Source: Geobacillus sp. 46C-IIa
GTDB taxonomy: Bacteria > Bacillota > Bacilli > Bacillales > Anoxybacillaceae
Length of the DNA: 64,000 bases
Assembly: GCF_014679505.1 (NCBI RefSeq)
Contig: NZ_CP061474.1
Span: forward strand, 1,952,001 to 2,016,000
Reading direction: 5' to 3'
Shown here: positions 34,046-42,316 of the stretch, piece by piece
Layout: each line of letters opens with the position of its first letter
Position numbering within the stretch: the stretch's first letter is position 1
Made by a program: the position numbers and the translations under genes
Notes under the pieces: generated by a model
The model's database searches: none
What the model saw: the letters and a program-made list of their open reading frames with translations, nothing else
Told to the model about the DNA's origin: nothing

Positions 34046-34774
34046 GTGACCATTGCCTCTTGGCTCGCCGAATCGCACCGGACGGTGGTGCTTACCGGCG
34101 CCGGCATGTCGACCGAAAGCGGGCTGCCGGATTTTCGCTCGCCGCGCACCGGTCTGTGGGCGCGCTTCAACCCGAGCGAACTGGCCACCGTCGAAGCCTT
34201 GTACCACCGCCGCGAGTCGTTTATGGAGTTTTACCAATATCGCATCCGCACCTTGCAACAATGCCAGCCGCATGATGGACACCGCCTGCTGGCTGACTGG
34301 GAGCGGCGCGGAATCGTGCAGACGATTGTAACCCAAAACGTCGATGGCTTTCACCAACAAGCCGGCAGCCGCCGCGTCATCGAACTGCATGGCTCGCTTG
34401 GCACCGTCCATTGCCAACAGTGCGGGCGGAAACAGCCAAGCCACGTCTATTTGCGCGGCATAGTCGCATGCGAATGCGGCGGTGTTTTGCGCCCATCGGT
34501 CGTGCTGTTTGGCGAACCGCTGCCGGAGACAGCCATCAACGAAGCATGGGAAGCCGCCCGTCAAGCGGACTTGTTCCTTGTACTTGGCTCATCCTTGCAA
34601 GTATCGCCGGCGAACCAACTGCCGCTTGTCGCCAAGCGAAATGGCGCCAAATTCGTCATCATCAATTGGGAGCCGACGGAACTCGACCCTCTCGCTGACG
34701 CTGTCATCCATCAACGAAAAATTGGCGAAGTGCTGAAAGAATTTGATGAACAGCTGACGGGGGGAGCACGATGA
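34046..34774 (+). CDS. Sirtuin-type NAD-dependent protein deacylase
   Basis: A 242-residue Sir2 protein. NAD-binding GAGMSTESGLPDFRS (~23-37), TQNVDGFHQQAGS, catalytic His in VIELHGSL (~115), a zinc site of two Cys pairs (CQQCGRKQ and ACECGG), VLFGEPLP and the end motifs GSSLQVSPANQLP and IINWEPTELD. It removes acyl groups from Lys side chains using NAD. Start: GTG at 34046 has AAAGGAGG eight bases upstream; the ATG at 34025 lies in front of that site. This fits the ~247 residues of B. subtilis SrtN. The stop overlaps the fructosamine kinase start by four bases (ATGA), so the two are co-translated. Confidence 0.92.
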   Translation: MTIASWLAESHRTVVLTGAGMSTESGLPDFRSPRTGLWARFNPSELATVEALYHRRESFMEFYQYRIRTLQQCQPHDGHRLLADWERRGIVQTIVTQNVDGFHQQAGSRRVIELHGSLGTVHCQQCGRKQPSHVYLRGIVACECGGVLRPSVVLFGEPLPETAINEAWEAARQADLFLVLGSSLQVSPANQLPLVAKRNGAKFVIINWEPTELDPLADAVIHQRKIGEVLKEFDEQLTGGAR

Positions 34775-35643
34775 ACCGGGAAGCGCTGTTGCAAGAGGCG
34801 CTTCGTTCAATCGACGATGATTCGCGCATCCGCCATTGGCGCCGAGTATCCGGCGGCGACATCAATGACGTCTACCGCGTCCAAAGCGGCAAGCAAACGT
34901 ATTTCATCAAAATGCAACGCTTTCCGCCAGCCGGCTTTTTCACCGCCGAACAGGCAGGATTGAACTTGATCAAGCAGACGAAGGCGATCCGCGTTCCAAA
35001 CGTCTTCGGCACGGGAGAAGCGGACGGATGCGGTTGGCTTGTCCTCGAGTGGATCGAAGGAACGGAAACGGCACAGACGGCCGAACAGCTCGGGCGCGGC
35101 CTCGCCCGCCTCCACCAATGCCGCGGCTCGGCGTTCGGGCTTGACCGCGATACATATATCGGGACGCTGCCGCAGCGGAACGGCTGGTACGGCCGCTGGC
35201 TCGACTATTACCGCGATGCCCGCCTCGTGCCGCAAATGAAGCGGGCGGCGGCAAACGGCCTCCTGCCCGCCGAGCGGCAACGGCGGCTTGAGCGGCTGCT
35301 TGAGCGGCTTGACCGCTGGATTCCAAACGATTGTTTTCCGTCGTTGTTGCACGGCGACTTATGGAGCGGCAACTGGCTTCCGGGCCCCGGCGGAGCTCCC
35401 TATTTGATCGACCCGTCCGTGTTTTACGGCCATTATGAGTTGGAAATCGCGTTTACCGAGCTGTTTGGCGGCTTTCCCGCTCGATTTTATGCAAGCTATC
35501 AAGAGCTGATGCCGCTCTCTTCCGAATATCATGAACGAAAGCCGCTTTACCAGCTGTTTTATTTACTCGTGCATTTGAACTTGTTTGGTGAGGCGTATGG
35601 CGGCTCGGTCGACCGCGTGCTCGAACGTTATGCGGGGGAGTAA
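34771..35643 (+). CDS. Fructosamine kinase family protein
   Basis: A 290-residue protein of the fructosamine/ketosamine-3-kinase family in the aminoglycoside-kinase fold. N-lobe RVSGGDINDVYRV and FIKMQ (ATP-binding Lys), hinge LVLEWIEG, catalytic loop LLHGDLWSGNW (~197-207) and metal site LIDPSVFYGHYELE follow the family closely. It phosphorylates ketosamines, for example Amadori products or ribulosamines on proteins or small amines, destabilising them so the amine is restored. Its ATG overlaps the sirtuin stop (ATGA). No terminator is evident in the ~20 bases before the convergent penicillin acylase pseudogene. Confidence 0.9.
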   Translation: MNREALLQEALRSIDDDSRIRHWRRVSGGDINDVYRVQSGKQTYFIKMQRFPPAGFFTAEQAGLNLIKQTKAIRVPNVFGTGEADGCGWLVLEWIEGTETAQTAEQLGRGLARLHQCRGSAFGLDRDTYIGTLPQRNGWYGRWLDYYRDARLVPQMKRAAANGLLPAERQRRLERLLERLDRWIPNDCFPSLLHGDLWSGNWLPGPGGAPYLIDPSVFYGHYELEIAFTELFGGFPARFYASYQELMPLSSEYHERKPLYQLFYLLVHLNLFGEAYGGSVDRVLERYAGE

Positions 35644-35663
35644 CCCCCGCCTGACTTGACCGC

Positions 35664-37973
35664 TCATTCCGGACGCAACACCAGCGTGCTGCCTTTGACT
35701 TTTCCTAAGCTTGTCATATGGTACGTCCCGTTGACCCAGTCATCGATTTGATCGTGATACCACCGGCTGCGAAAATGGCCGGCCTGACCCGGACCAACGA
35801 TATGCCACCCGCGTTCGGGATCGGCCAAATCGATGACAAAGCGTCAAGACGCGCCATGGTTGACGATCCCTTCATCCGTGTAGCTCGCCGCCTGTACCGT
35901 GACATCACTGCCGCCGATGGAAATCGGCTCTTCTTTATTCAAGAAAAACGCTAACATCGGCGATGCGTTCGATAGGGGATGAGCAAAGAACAACCGATGG
36001 GCATTCCCCCATTTCCATTGCGCCGGATCACTTCCATATTCATCGGCCAATTGGCGAACTGTCCGATTCAGCGCTTCCGCCAACACGCGTGAAAACCCGC
36101 CGCCGTCTCGAAACCAAGGGGATACATCTCCTTTATCCGCCCGCCTCAGCAACTCATCAACCACACTTTTTTTCCCTTCAAAGAGCCGATCGACGGCTGG
36201 CGGAATATGACGTTCAAAAAGGACATCGGCGATTTCCTCCATCCAGCGATGAAAAATGAGCGGGGCTGCCTCTTCCTTGCGGTCAACAAAATCCCACTGC
36301 CTCAGCTCATGAAGCGCTGACCGCTCCTGTTTCGAGAGCGGTTCGCTCGCCACATGTTTGAGCAGAAGCGGGACGAACTCCTTCGCCCATAAATTCATTT
36401 GGTCCATTTGCAGTTGCTTCATTTCATTGAGCGTCCAATCATCCTTGCTCTGCAGCCTTTCAGCGATCCGCATATAGCGATAAGGCTGAGCCCAATGATG
36501 GCTTAGATGATATGGATAATGGTCACCGATCACCTTATTGTTCGCCGTGGCGATAAATCCTTCTCTCGGGTTGACGGCACGCGGCAAGCGATCAAACGGG
36601 ATAAAACCGATCCACTCATATTCATCCGTCCAGCCTGGAACCGGAAGAAGCCCGTTTCCTTTCTTGCGAATCGGAATTTTTCCGTTTGCTTTGTAAGCGA
36701 TCGTCCCGTCTTTCGCGGCAAACACGAAGTTTTGCGTCGGGGCGTGGAAATGTTCAAGCGCTTGTTCAAATTGCTTCCAATTTTTTGCTTTGTTCATTTC
36801 TAGCACCGCTTGCAGCTCCGTGGACGGGTCGAGCGCGGTCCAACGCAAAGCCAACACTTTATTTCCGCGTGCCGGGACGGCGAATTCGGAAAGAACGGGC
36901 CCATGCCGAGTGATCGTCACACGGTAGCGAATCGTTTTTCCTCCTTTCACTCGGATCGGTTCCTCGATGATTTTGGCGTCCTCCCATCGGCCGTTATACA
37001 AAAACTGCTGCTTGTTAGCCGGATTTCGTTTTTCCACATACAAATCTTGCACATCTGGGCCAGTGTTTGTCACTCCCCAAGCAATATAGTCGTTATGACC
37101 GAGAATAATGCCGGGGACGCCGGCGAAAATAACGCCACTGACGTTGACCGTCGGCGCTTGCAAATGCATTTGGTACCAAATCGAAGGAGTGGACAACGAC
37201 AAGTGCGGATCGTTCGCCAGCATGGGCTGGCCGCTTTTCGTTTTCCGGCCGCTGATCACCCAGTTGTTACTCCCGTTCCATTCAGAAGGCAAAACCGCTG
37301 CGGCAAACGCCTGCTCCACATCGATCGCCGACAAAATGACCGGCGCCTCTTTCGGATAGGAGGGGAACAAATCGTACGCTTTTTCTTTCGGCAAATGGTT
37401 AAGCGCCCAATAGCGGAACGCCTGACCTTCCCAATGCCCGCCGAGGTCAAACGCCGTATACTTGCCAATCGCGAGCGAATCTACTAGCGTCCATGGCTTC
37501 GGTTCATAACCGAGCAACCGAAACTCGACCGGCAATCTATCGGTTTGTTTAGCCCAAGTGATATACGCGTTAACGCCTTGGGCAAATGCTTCGAGCACTT
37601 GCTTCGCCTCAGCGGAGTATATTTGATACGATGCCTCCGCTGCACGGCGCAATCCAAGCGTACGGAAAAATTTATCGCGCTCAATCGTTGCAACGCCTAC
37701 CACCTCACTCAACTGTCCAGACGCTTGGCGGCGGCTTAAATCCATTTGAAATAGACGATCTTGAGCTTGCACAAATCCTTGGGCGAAAAACAAGTCATGT
37801 TCATTGGTGGCGAAAATATGAGGAACACCGTGCGAGTCGCGAATCACGCTGACTTCGTCAAGCAGACCTGGAACCGACAATTTTCCTTCCACCATCGGCA
37901 AGGAATGGCGTGTGTAAGCGCTAACAAAAACGCCGATACCCGCCACAACAAAGAAGACAATCGCCAGCGCCAT
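35664..37973 (-). pseudogene. Penicillin acylase family protein with premature TGA
   Basis: About 770 codons of an N-terminal nucleophile hydrolase of the penicillin acylase family. A membrane anchor (ALAIVFFVVAGIGVFV) leads into the A-chain (VIRDSHGVPHIFATNEHDL), then the B-chain starts at Ser in NGSNNWVISGRKTKSG, followed by ANDPHLSLS and WGVTNTGPDVQDLY. The frame stops at TGA 35844-35846 after DEGIVNHGAS. It then continues in the same frame for 59 residues (RFVIDLADPERGWHIVGPGQ, SRWYHDQIDDWVNG) to TGA 35664, giving the normal family C-terminus, with the stop at the place of an expected Trp (TGG to TGA). The N-terminus may also be shifted: AAGGAGGAAC and ATG 38035 lead into another frame, while the family-like EWKTAIYASQKKKRW sits in the main frame without start codon. 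Confidence 0.8.
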
Positions 37974-38148
37974 CCAGGCTGTTCGCTTCCAGCGCTTCTT
38001 CTTTTGCGACGCGTAAATGGCCGTCTTCCATTCATGTTCCTCCTTTATCTCATCATCTTACGCCCTGGCGTCCGCAACCCTTTTTGCGAAAACACCGCCT
38101 GTATGTCGATAAGGAGCGGATGCTCAAGCAGGTCCGCCCCCAGCCCGC

Positions 38149-40245
38149 TCATTCAGCGCCGATCCTTTCAAGCAGCGCATCGCCATTTTGACTGACGCGC
38201 ACATAAGCGAAACGGGCGTTTTCCTGCCGCTCTATTCCCGTTTTTTCCGGCACGAAATACGACTCAATCCCGTATACGACTTGCGTACCATAGAAAGTGC
38301 CACTGATCAAAATATCTCCCTGTTGCCGTGCAGCCCCAGACCGTTTTTGGCCATTGACGGCATACACTCCGGCAAAACGGTATACCCCGTCCGGCTCTTT
38401 TCGCAACATCACTTGCACCTTCCCACTGCCGTCCAGAGACTGGATCGTGGAAATGTCATAGCGAAGCTGGATATAATCCCCTTGCAGCACAGAGCGCGGA
38501 TCCACCGGCTCGAGCGCTAATTTTACCAACTGTCCGTCTCGCAATAGACGTTCTTTCTCCCATACGGTATATCCTGTAAACAGAAATTGGGCAACGACAA
38601 TCAACAGGACACCTAAGGAAACGTTTCGAGGCCACGCTGCCTCCCTAGGGAAATCAAGCCGATTCCGTTTTTCCAGCCAAACAGCCCAAGCGAGCAACAC
38701 CACCCCAGCCGCCAACAAACTCACCGATTTATGGAGCAAGTTCCACGCCAGCTCGTAATATTTGAGCACAAGATAAAGTGCAGTATACCCCCAAGCGACA
38801 GCTCGCTCGCGGCGCCGCCGTTGAAACAAGAAAAAGGCGAGCACAGCCACCATGGCGATATTGGACGCCATATAAAGCCCGTCAGCCTGGAAAATGTCAA
38901 CATTTGTCGCAATCCCGAGCGCACTAAGCGCCAGCACGAACGGAGTCATGGCCGTCTTCCCTCTCCTCCATCGACTGTATGCGTACAACGCCCCGTTCCA
39001 TAGAGCGAGCGTCAACAATTCCACCCGTCCACTCTCCATGTTCACATCAAGCACTACATACAAATAAAGCGTCAACGCCACCGTCGTCAACCGCTGCATC
39101 CCGCGATCCGGGAAACGGATCACTCCCACGGCGAGCACAGCGATATAAAGAACCAACACCGCCGTCGACAGCTCCCACGTCACCGTCCATCCAAGCCCGT
39201 AACCGACCGCGAGCAGCGTATAGCGGACAACGGCATTCCACCGCCGGCCAAGCCAGGCAGGAAGGACGAATCCGAAGATCGCGGCGAAAAAGAGCACATA
39301 CGGCGACCATGACTCTGCCCAAAGGAGATACAAGCCGAGCAAACTCGCCGTCGCCAATGCCGAGGCCGCAAGCGTAATCACCGCTTGAAACGCGGCCAAA
39401 ACCCATGTCCCAGTCCGCGTCCCCGCCGAAAACACCCCCGTCCGCCGCAGAAGCATGATCCCGCCATACAGAATCGCCCCTGCCACCGCAAGCCCAATGA
39501 AAAGCATCCATGTTTCAAAATGATCAACAAGGAGACGAATATATTGAATCAACAAAAACAAGCCGACAAATAAACTTGTCAGCAACGCGTACGACCGTTG
39601 TTTTGTGACTGCGAAAAAGTAATATAGCAACCCGGCAAACAGCGCTGCATACACGTATGGCCACCAGACATCACGCTCATACGAAAAACCAGTTACACTG
39701 ATCACCAGCAGCCAACCGTGCATGGCTGCGTAAGCGAGATGAGCTGCCCACGGGGAACGGCTGAGACCAAAGACCGCACCGTTCACAGCTGCAAACAACA
39801 ATAGCCAGCCAAACGATACCCATTCCGTCCATTCGATACGGTAAGCGGAAGGAAAGTAATAAAACCAGCAGGTGAGTTGCAGCAACACGACAGCGATGAC
39901 CGAAAGCGCTGGATCTTTCGTCAACCGCGCCAGCAACGCCGTCGGCACAAGCCAAATGAGAAACAGCCAATAGCTGTCGGCGTGGGAATTGTAGATTTGC
40001 CCAAGCAACGCCAAGGCGATGCCAAACGACAATGTCCCACCGACAAACAGCCAGCGTCCTAAAAAACCATGGCGGCCCCGAAGCGCCGTACTCGTGATGT
40101 AAAACCCTGCCATCACACCGATGCTGATCCCAACTTTCGCCTCTCGCCCCATCTCCGACCAGTTGGCAGCAAAAAAATACACGATGCTGGCAATGATGCA
40201 CAAAAACGCCAACGCATACCCTGTTTTCACGATCCGGGCCGCCAT
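38149..40245 (-). CDS. DUF2157-type polytopic membrane protein with C-terminal GDYXXLXY domain
   Basis: A 698-residue protein. The N-terminal ~530 residues contain about 16-18 membrane helices in the style of DUF2157/DUF4401 proteins (TGYALAFLCIIASIVYFFAANW at the first helices). After a last helix (VSLGVLLIVVAQFLFTGYTVW) the C-terminal ~150 residues form an outer domain with LALEPVDPRSVLQGDYIQLRYD, the GDYxxLxY signature. In many bacteria these two parts are separate adjacent genes; here they are one chain. Function unknown; an envelope role is plausible. AAGGGGGAAG precedes the ATG at 40245. Upstream lies the coiled-coil repeat gene, 150 bases away. Confidence 0.85.
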   Translation of the reverse strand: MAARIVKTGYALAFLCIIASIVYFFAANWSEMGREAKVGISIGVMAGFYITSTALRGRHGFLGRWLFVGGTLSFGIALALLGQIYNSHADSYWLFLIWLVPTALLARLTKDPALSVIAVVLLQLTCWFYYFPSAYRIEWTEWVSFGWLLLFAAVNGAVFGLSRSPWAAHLAYAAMHGWLLVISVTGFSYERDVWWPYVYAALFAGLLYYFFAVTKQRSYALLTSLFVGLFLLIQYIRLLVDHFETWMLFIGLAVAGAILYGGIMLLRRTGVFSAGTRTGTWVLAAFQAVITLAASALATASLLGLYLLWAESWSPYVLFFAAIFGFVLPAWLGRRWNAVVRYTLLAVGYGLGWTVTWELSTAVLVLYIAVLAVGVIRFPDRGMQRLTTVALTLYLYVVLDVNMESGRVELLTLALWNGALYAYSRWRRGKTAMTPFVLALSALGIATNVDIFQADGLYMASNIAMVAVLAFFLFQRRRRERAVAWGYTALYLVLKYYELAWNLLHKSVSLLAAGVVLLAWAVWLEKRNRLDFPREAAWPRNVSLGVLLIVVAQFLFTGYTVWEKERLLRDGQLVKLALEPVDPRSVLQGDYIQLRYDISTIQSLDGSGKVQVMLRKEPDGVYRFAGVYAVNGQKRSGAARQQGDILISGTFYGTQVVYGIESYFVPEKTGIERQENARFAYVRVSQNGDALLERIGAE

Positions 40246-40392
40246 ATCGCTTCCCCCTTGTCACTGTTTTTTCTATAAAAATATATGCGGGAAAAGCTGT
40301 CTAGAAGACCAGTGGAAACAAGCATTATTCGATCGCACTTTCCCAGTTGCCGCCGGCCTGCTAGATTTTTTTCTTTGCTGCGGCGAAGAACA

Positions 40393-41436
40393 TTATAGTT
40401 GGAGATGATGTTTTAAGTGGAAAATTTCCATATCATGCTCTGTCACTTTTTTCATCAAATAATCGATGGATGTTTGCTTGGAAGAGAACTCGCGCGAAGC
40501 CAGATCAAGAGCAGCCTGATGCTTATGGAGCATGTTCTCGATGTGGCGAAAGTGGCCCCGCATTTCTGTTGCGAGGTTGTCAACTTTTTCTTCGACCCGT
40601 TCAACTTTCGCTTCAAGCCGTTGCTGTCCTTCTTTCAGGGTTTGCACATCGCCCTTGACCATGTCCATGTCTGCCTTCAATGTTTGCACATCGCCCTTGA
40701 CCATGTCCATGTCTGCCTTCAATGTTTGCACGTCGCCCTTGACCATGTCCATGTCTGCCTTCAATGTTTGCACATCGCCCTTGACCATGTCCATGTCTGC
40801 CTTCAATGTTTGCACATCGCCCTTGACCATGTCCATGTCTGCCTTCAATGTTTGTACGTCGCCCTTGACCATGTCCATGTCTGCCTTCAATGTTTGCACG
40901 TCGCCCTTGACCATGTCCATGTCTGCCTTCAATGTTTGCACGTCGCCCTTGACCATGTCCATGTCTGCCTTCAATGTTTGTACGTCGCCCTTGACCATGT
41001 CCATGTCTGCCTTCAATGTTTGCACGTCGCCCTTGACCATGTCCATGTCTGCCTTCAATGTTTGCACGTCGCCCTTGACCATGTCCATGTCTGCCTTCAA
41101 TGTTTGCACGTCGCCCTTGACCATGTCCATGTCTGCCTTCAATGTTTGTACGTCGCCCTTGACCATGTCCATGTCTGCCTTCAATGTTTGTACGTCGCCC
41201 TTGACCATGTCCATGTCTGCTTTTAACGTGCGCACATCCTCTTCAACCCGGTGAAGCCGCTGTTCCAAGCGAGCTTGTCCCTCTTGCAACAACTGCACTT
41301 CGCCTTCCAAACGCGCCTGCCCTTCTTGAAGTGCCCGGACATCGCCTTCAATCCGATCGAGCCGCATGTGGATCGGATTCAACTTTTGGTCAAGCAATTC
41401 AGCCATCATTTGCACGAGTTCGGCTTGACTCATCAT
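40393..41436 (-). CDS. Coiled-coil protein with fourteen 14-residue repeats
   Basis: A 347-residue acidic, wholly helical protein with no membrane segment. An N-terminal region (MSQAELVQMMAELLDQKLNP then EGDVRALQEGQARLE) leads into 14 consecutive copies of DVQTLKADMDMVKG. Each copy is two heptads with V/L and M/V at the core positions, so a continuous coiled coil of about 200 residues (~30 nm) is expected. After VQTLKEGQQRLEAKVERVEEK comes a non-repeat end (NLATEMRGHFRHIENMLHKH, DYLMKKVTEHDMEIFHLKHHLQL). The repeats differ only at silent positions. Start: ATG at 41436 with AAAGGAGG six bases upstream; one codon later also fits. Function unknown. The shorter flanking versions of the same heptads suggest growth of a repeat from an ordinary coiled-coil gene. 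Confidence 0.85.
   Translation of the reverse strand: MMSQAELVQMMAELLDQKLNPIHMRLDRIEGDVRALQEGQARLEGEVQLLQEGQARLEQRLHRVEEDVRTLKADMDMVKGDVQTLKADMDMVKGDVQTLKADMDMVKGDVQTLKADMDMVKGDVQTLKADMDMVKGDVQTLKADMDMVKGDVQTLKADMDMVKGDVQTLKADMDMVKGDVQTLKADMDMVKGDVQTLKADMDMVKGDVQTLKADMDMVKGDVQTLKADMDMVKGDVQTLKADMDMVKGDVQTLKADMDMVKGDVQTLKEGQQRLEAKVERVEEKVDNLATEMRGHFRHIENMLHKHQAALDLASREFSSKQTSIDYLMKKVTEHDMEIFHLKHHLQL
40640..41227 (-). repeat. 42-bp tandem repeat (14 units) inside the coiled-coil gene
   Basis: The block GACCATGTCCATGTCTGCCT recurs at exact 42-base steps from 40657 to 41203 on the plus strand, i.e. 14 units with no spacer. Units are identical except at two silent positions in the joint (cacatc, cacgtc or tacgtc). 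The joint order from low to high coordinate is cacatc, cacatc, cacgtc, cacatc, cacatc, tacgtc, cacgtc, cacgtc, tacgtc, cacgtc, cacgtc, cacgtc, tacgtc, tacgtc. The repeated tacgtc-cacgtc-cacgtc block suggests a recent multi-unit duplication. Confidence 0.95.
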
Positions 41437-41613
41437 TTCCCACCTCCTTTCCCCCATTGTATCATGGTCCCACACAACGTCATAGTATAGAAAAAGAGAT
41501 TTTCTTTTCCTTTTCGACAGGATCAGACGCCAGATCAAGCCGGCCAATCGGCTTCACCGTCAAATAAACAAGGGGCAAAAATGATTTTTTGATTACACCG
41601 GAAACTTATCAAG

Positions 41614-42216
41614 CTATAAACGATCGCCCCGATGAATCCACATCTGATAAAGAGCAAGGCAGACTGCTAAGTAAACACCACCAAGCACAAACCCACCAAG
41701 CACATCAGATGGATAATGCACTTGCAAGCTTAACCGACTCAAGCCGGTGAAGAGAGCCAGCACTGCAAACACGCTGTAAATGGCCGCCCTCTCCCCGCGC
41801 TTTGTGCGCGTTTGCGCCAAAAAATACGCCAAAAGCAGCAAGTAAATCGTTCCGATCATCGCGTGGCCGCTCGGAAAGCTGAACCCTTCGACCCCAGCAT
41901 GCGGCGGGCGCTCCCGCCCGACAGCGTGCTTGATCCATTCATTGATGCCATACCCCCCGCCAACGGCAACAACGACGAGCAACATCCCATATACATCGCG
42001 GCGGAAAAACCATAAACTGATGACGAGCATCACAGTAACGATGCCAATGGTTTTCCCATTGCCGAGAAAAGTAAACGGATCGAGCCATTGCCATGAATCA
42101 AACAACTGCAGCCCACCTTCGTCAGCCGCCTTTGTCAGCCCCGCCGCCACGCTTGCCCAAACAAACAAAAAAAGGACGGCGCCGGCAGCCGCTATCATCC
42201 ATAATGGTCGATTCAA
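41614..42216 (-). CDS. PAP2-family membrane phosphatase
   Basis: A 200-residue protein with five or six membrane helices and the three PAP2 motifs: KHAVGRERPP, FPSGHAMIG and SRLSLQVHYPSDVLGG, which together form the phosphatase site with its catalytic His. It should dephosphorylate a lipid such as phosphatidic acid, phosphatidylglycerol phosphate or undecaprenyl pyrophosphate on the outer membrane face; the latter would recycle the cell-wall carrier. Start: TTG at 42216 has GAGGAGG at good spacing, and no ATG or GTG competes before the first helix. Monocistronic, between the coiled-coil gene and the terminator of the glutamate synthase operon. Confidence 0.9.
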   Translation of the reverse strand: MNRPLWMIAAAGAVLFLFVWASVAAGLTKAADEGGLQLFDSWQWLDPFTFLGNGKTIGIVTVMLVISLWFFRRDVYGMLLVVVAVGGGYGINEWIKHAVGRERPPHAGVEGFSFPSGHAMIGTIYLLLLAYFLAQTRTKRGERAAIYSVFAVLALFTGLSRLSLQVHYPSDVLGGFVLGGVYLAVCLALYQMWIHRGDRL

Positions 42217-42263
42217 TCTGATTCCTCCTCATTTGTTCTTCCTTTACTTATTTTTGCAAACCA

Positions 42264-42306
42264 ATAAAAAATCCTCCTTAAAAAGCAGCGCTTTTTAAGG
42301 AGGAGG
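42264..42306 (-). terminator. Terminator of the glutamate synthase operon
   Basis: CCTCCTTAAAAAGC / GCTTTTTAAGGAGG stem of 14 bases, then TTTTTTATTGG on the minus strand. Confidence 0.92.
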
Positions 42307-42316
42307 GGGCGGGCGG

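Noticed and set aside
35844..35846. Selenocysteine or other recoding at the penicillin acylase TGA
   Set aside because: The expected residue in the family is Trp, not Cys, no suitable hairpin was seen, and other broken genes here carry TAG as well.
40417..41254. Long plus-strand open frames across the 42-bp repeats, and the idea of a CRISPR array
   Set aside because: The plus-strand frames are antisense images of the coiled-coil gene created by the in-frame repeat. The repeats are directly adjacent without unique spacers, so it is not CRISPR.
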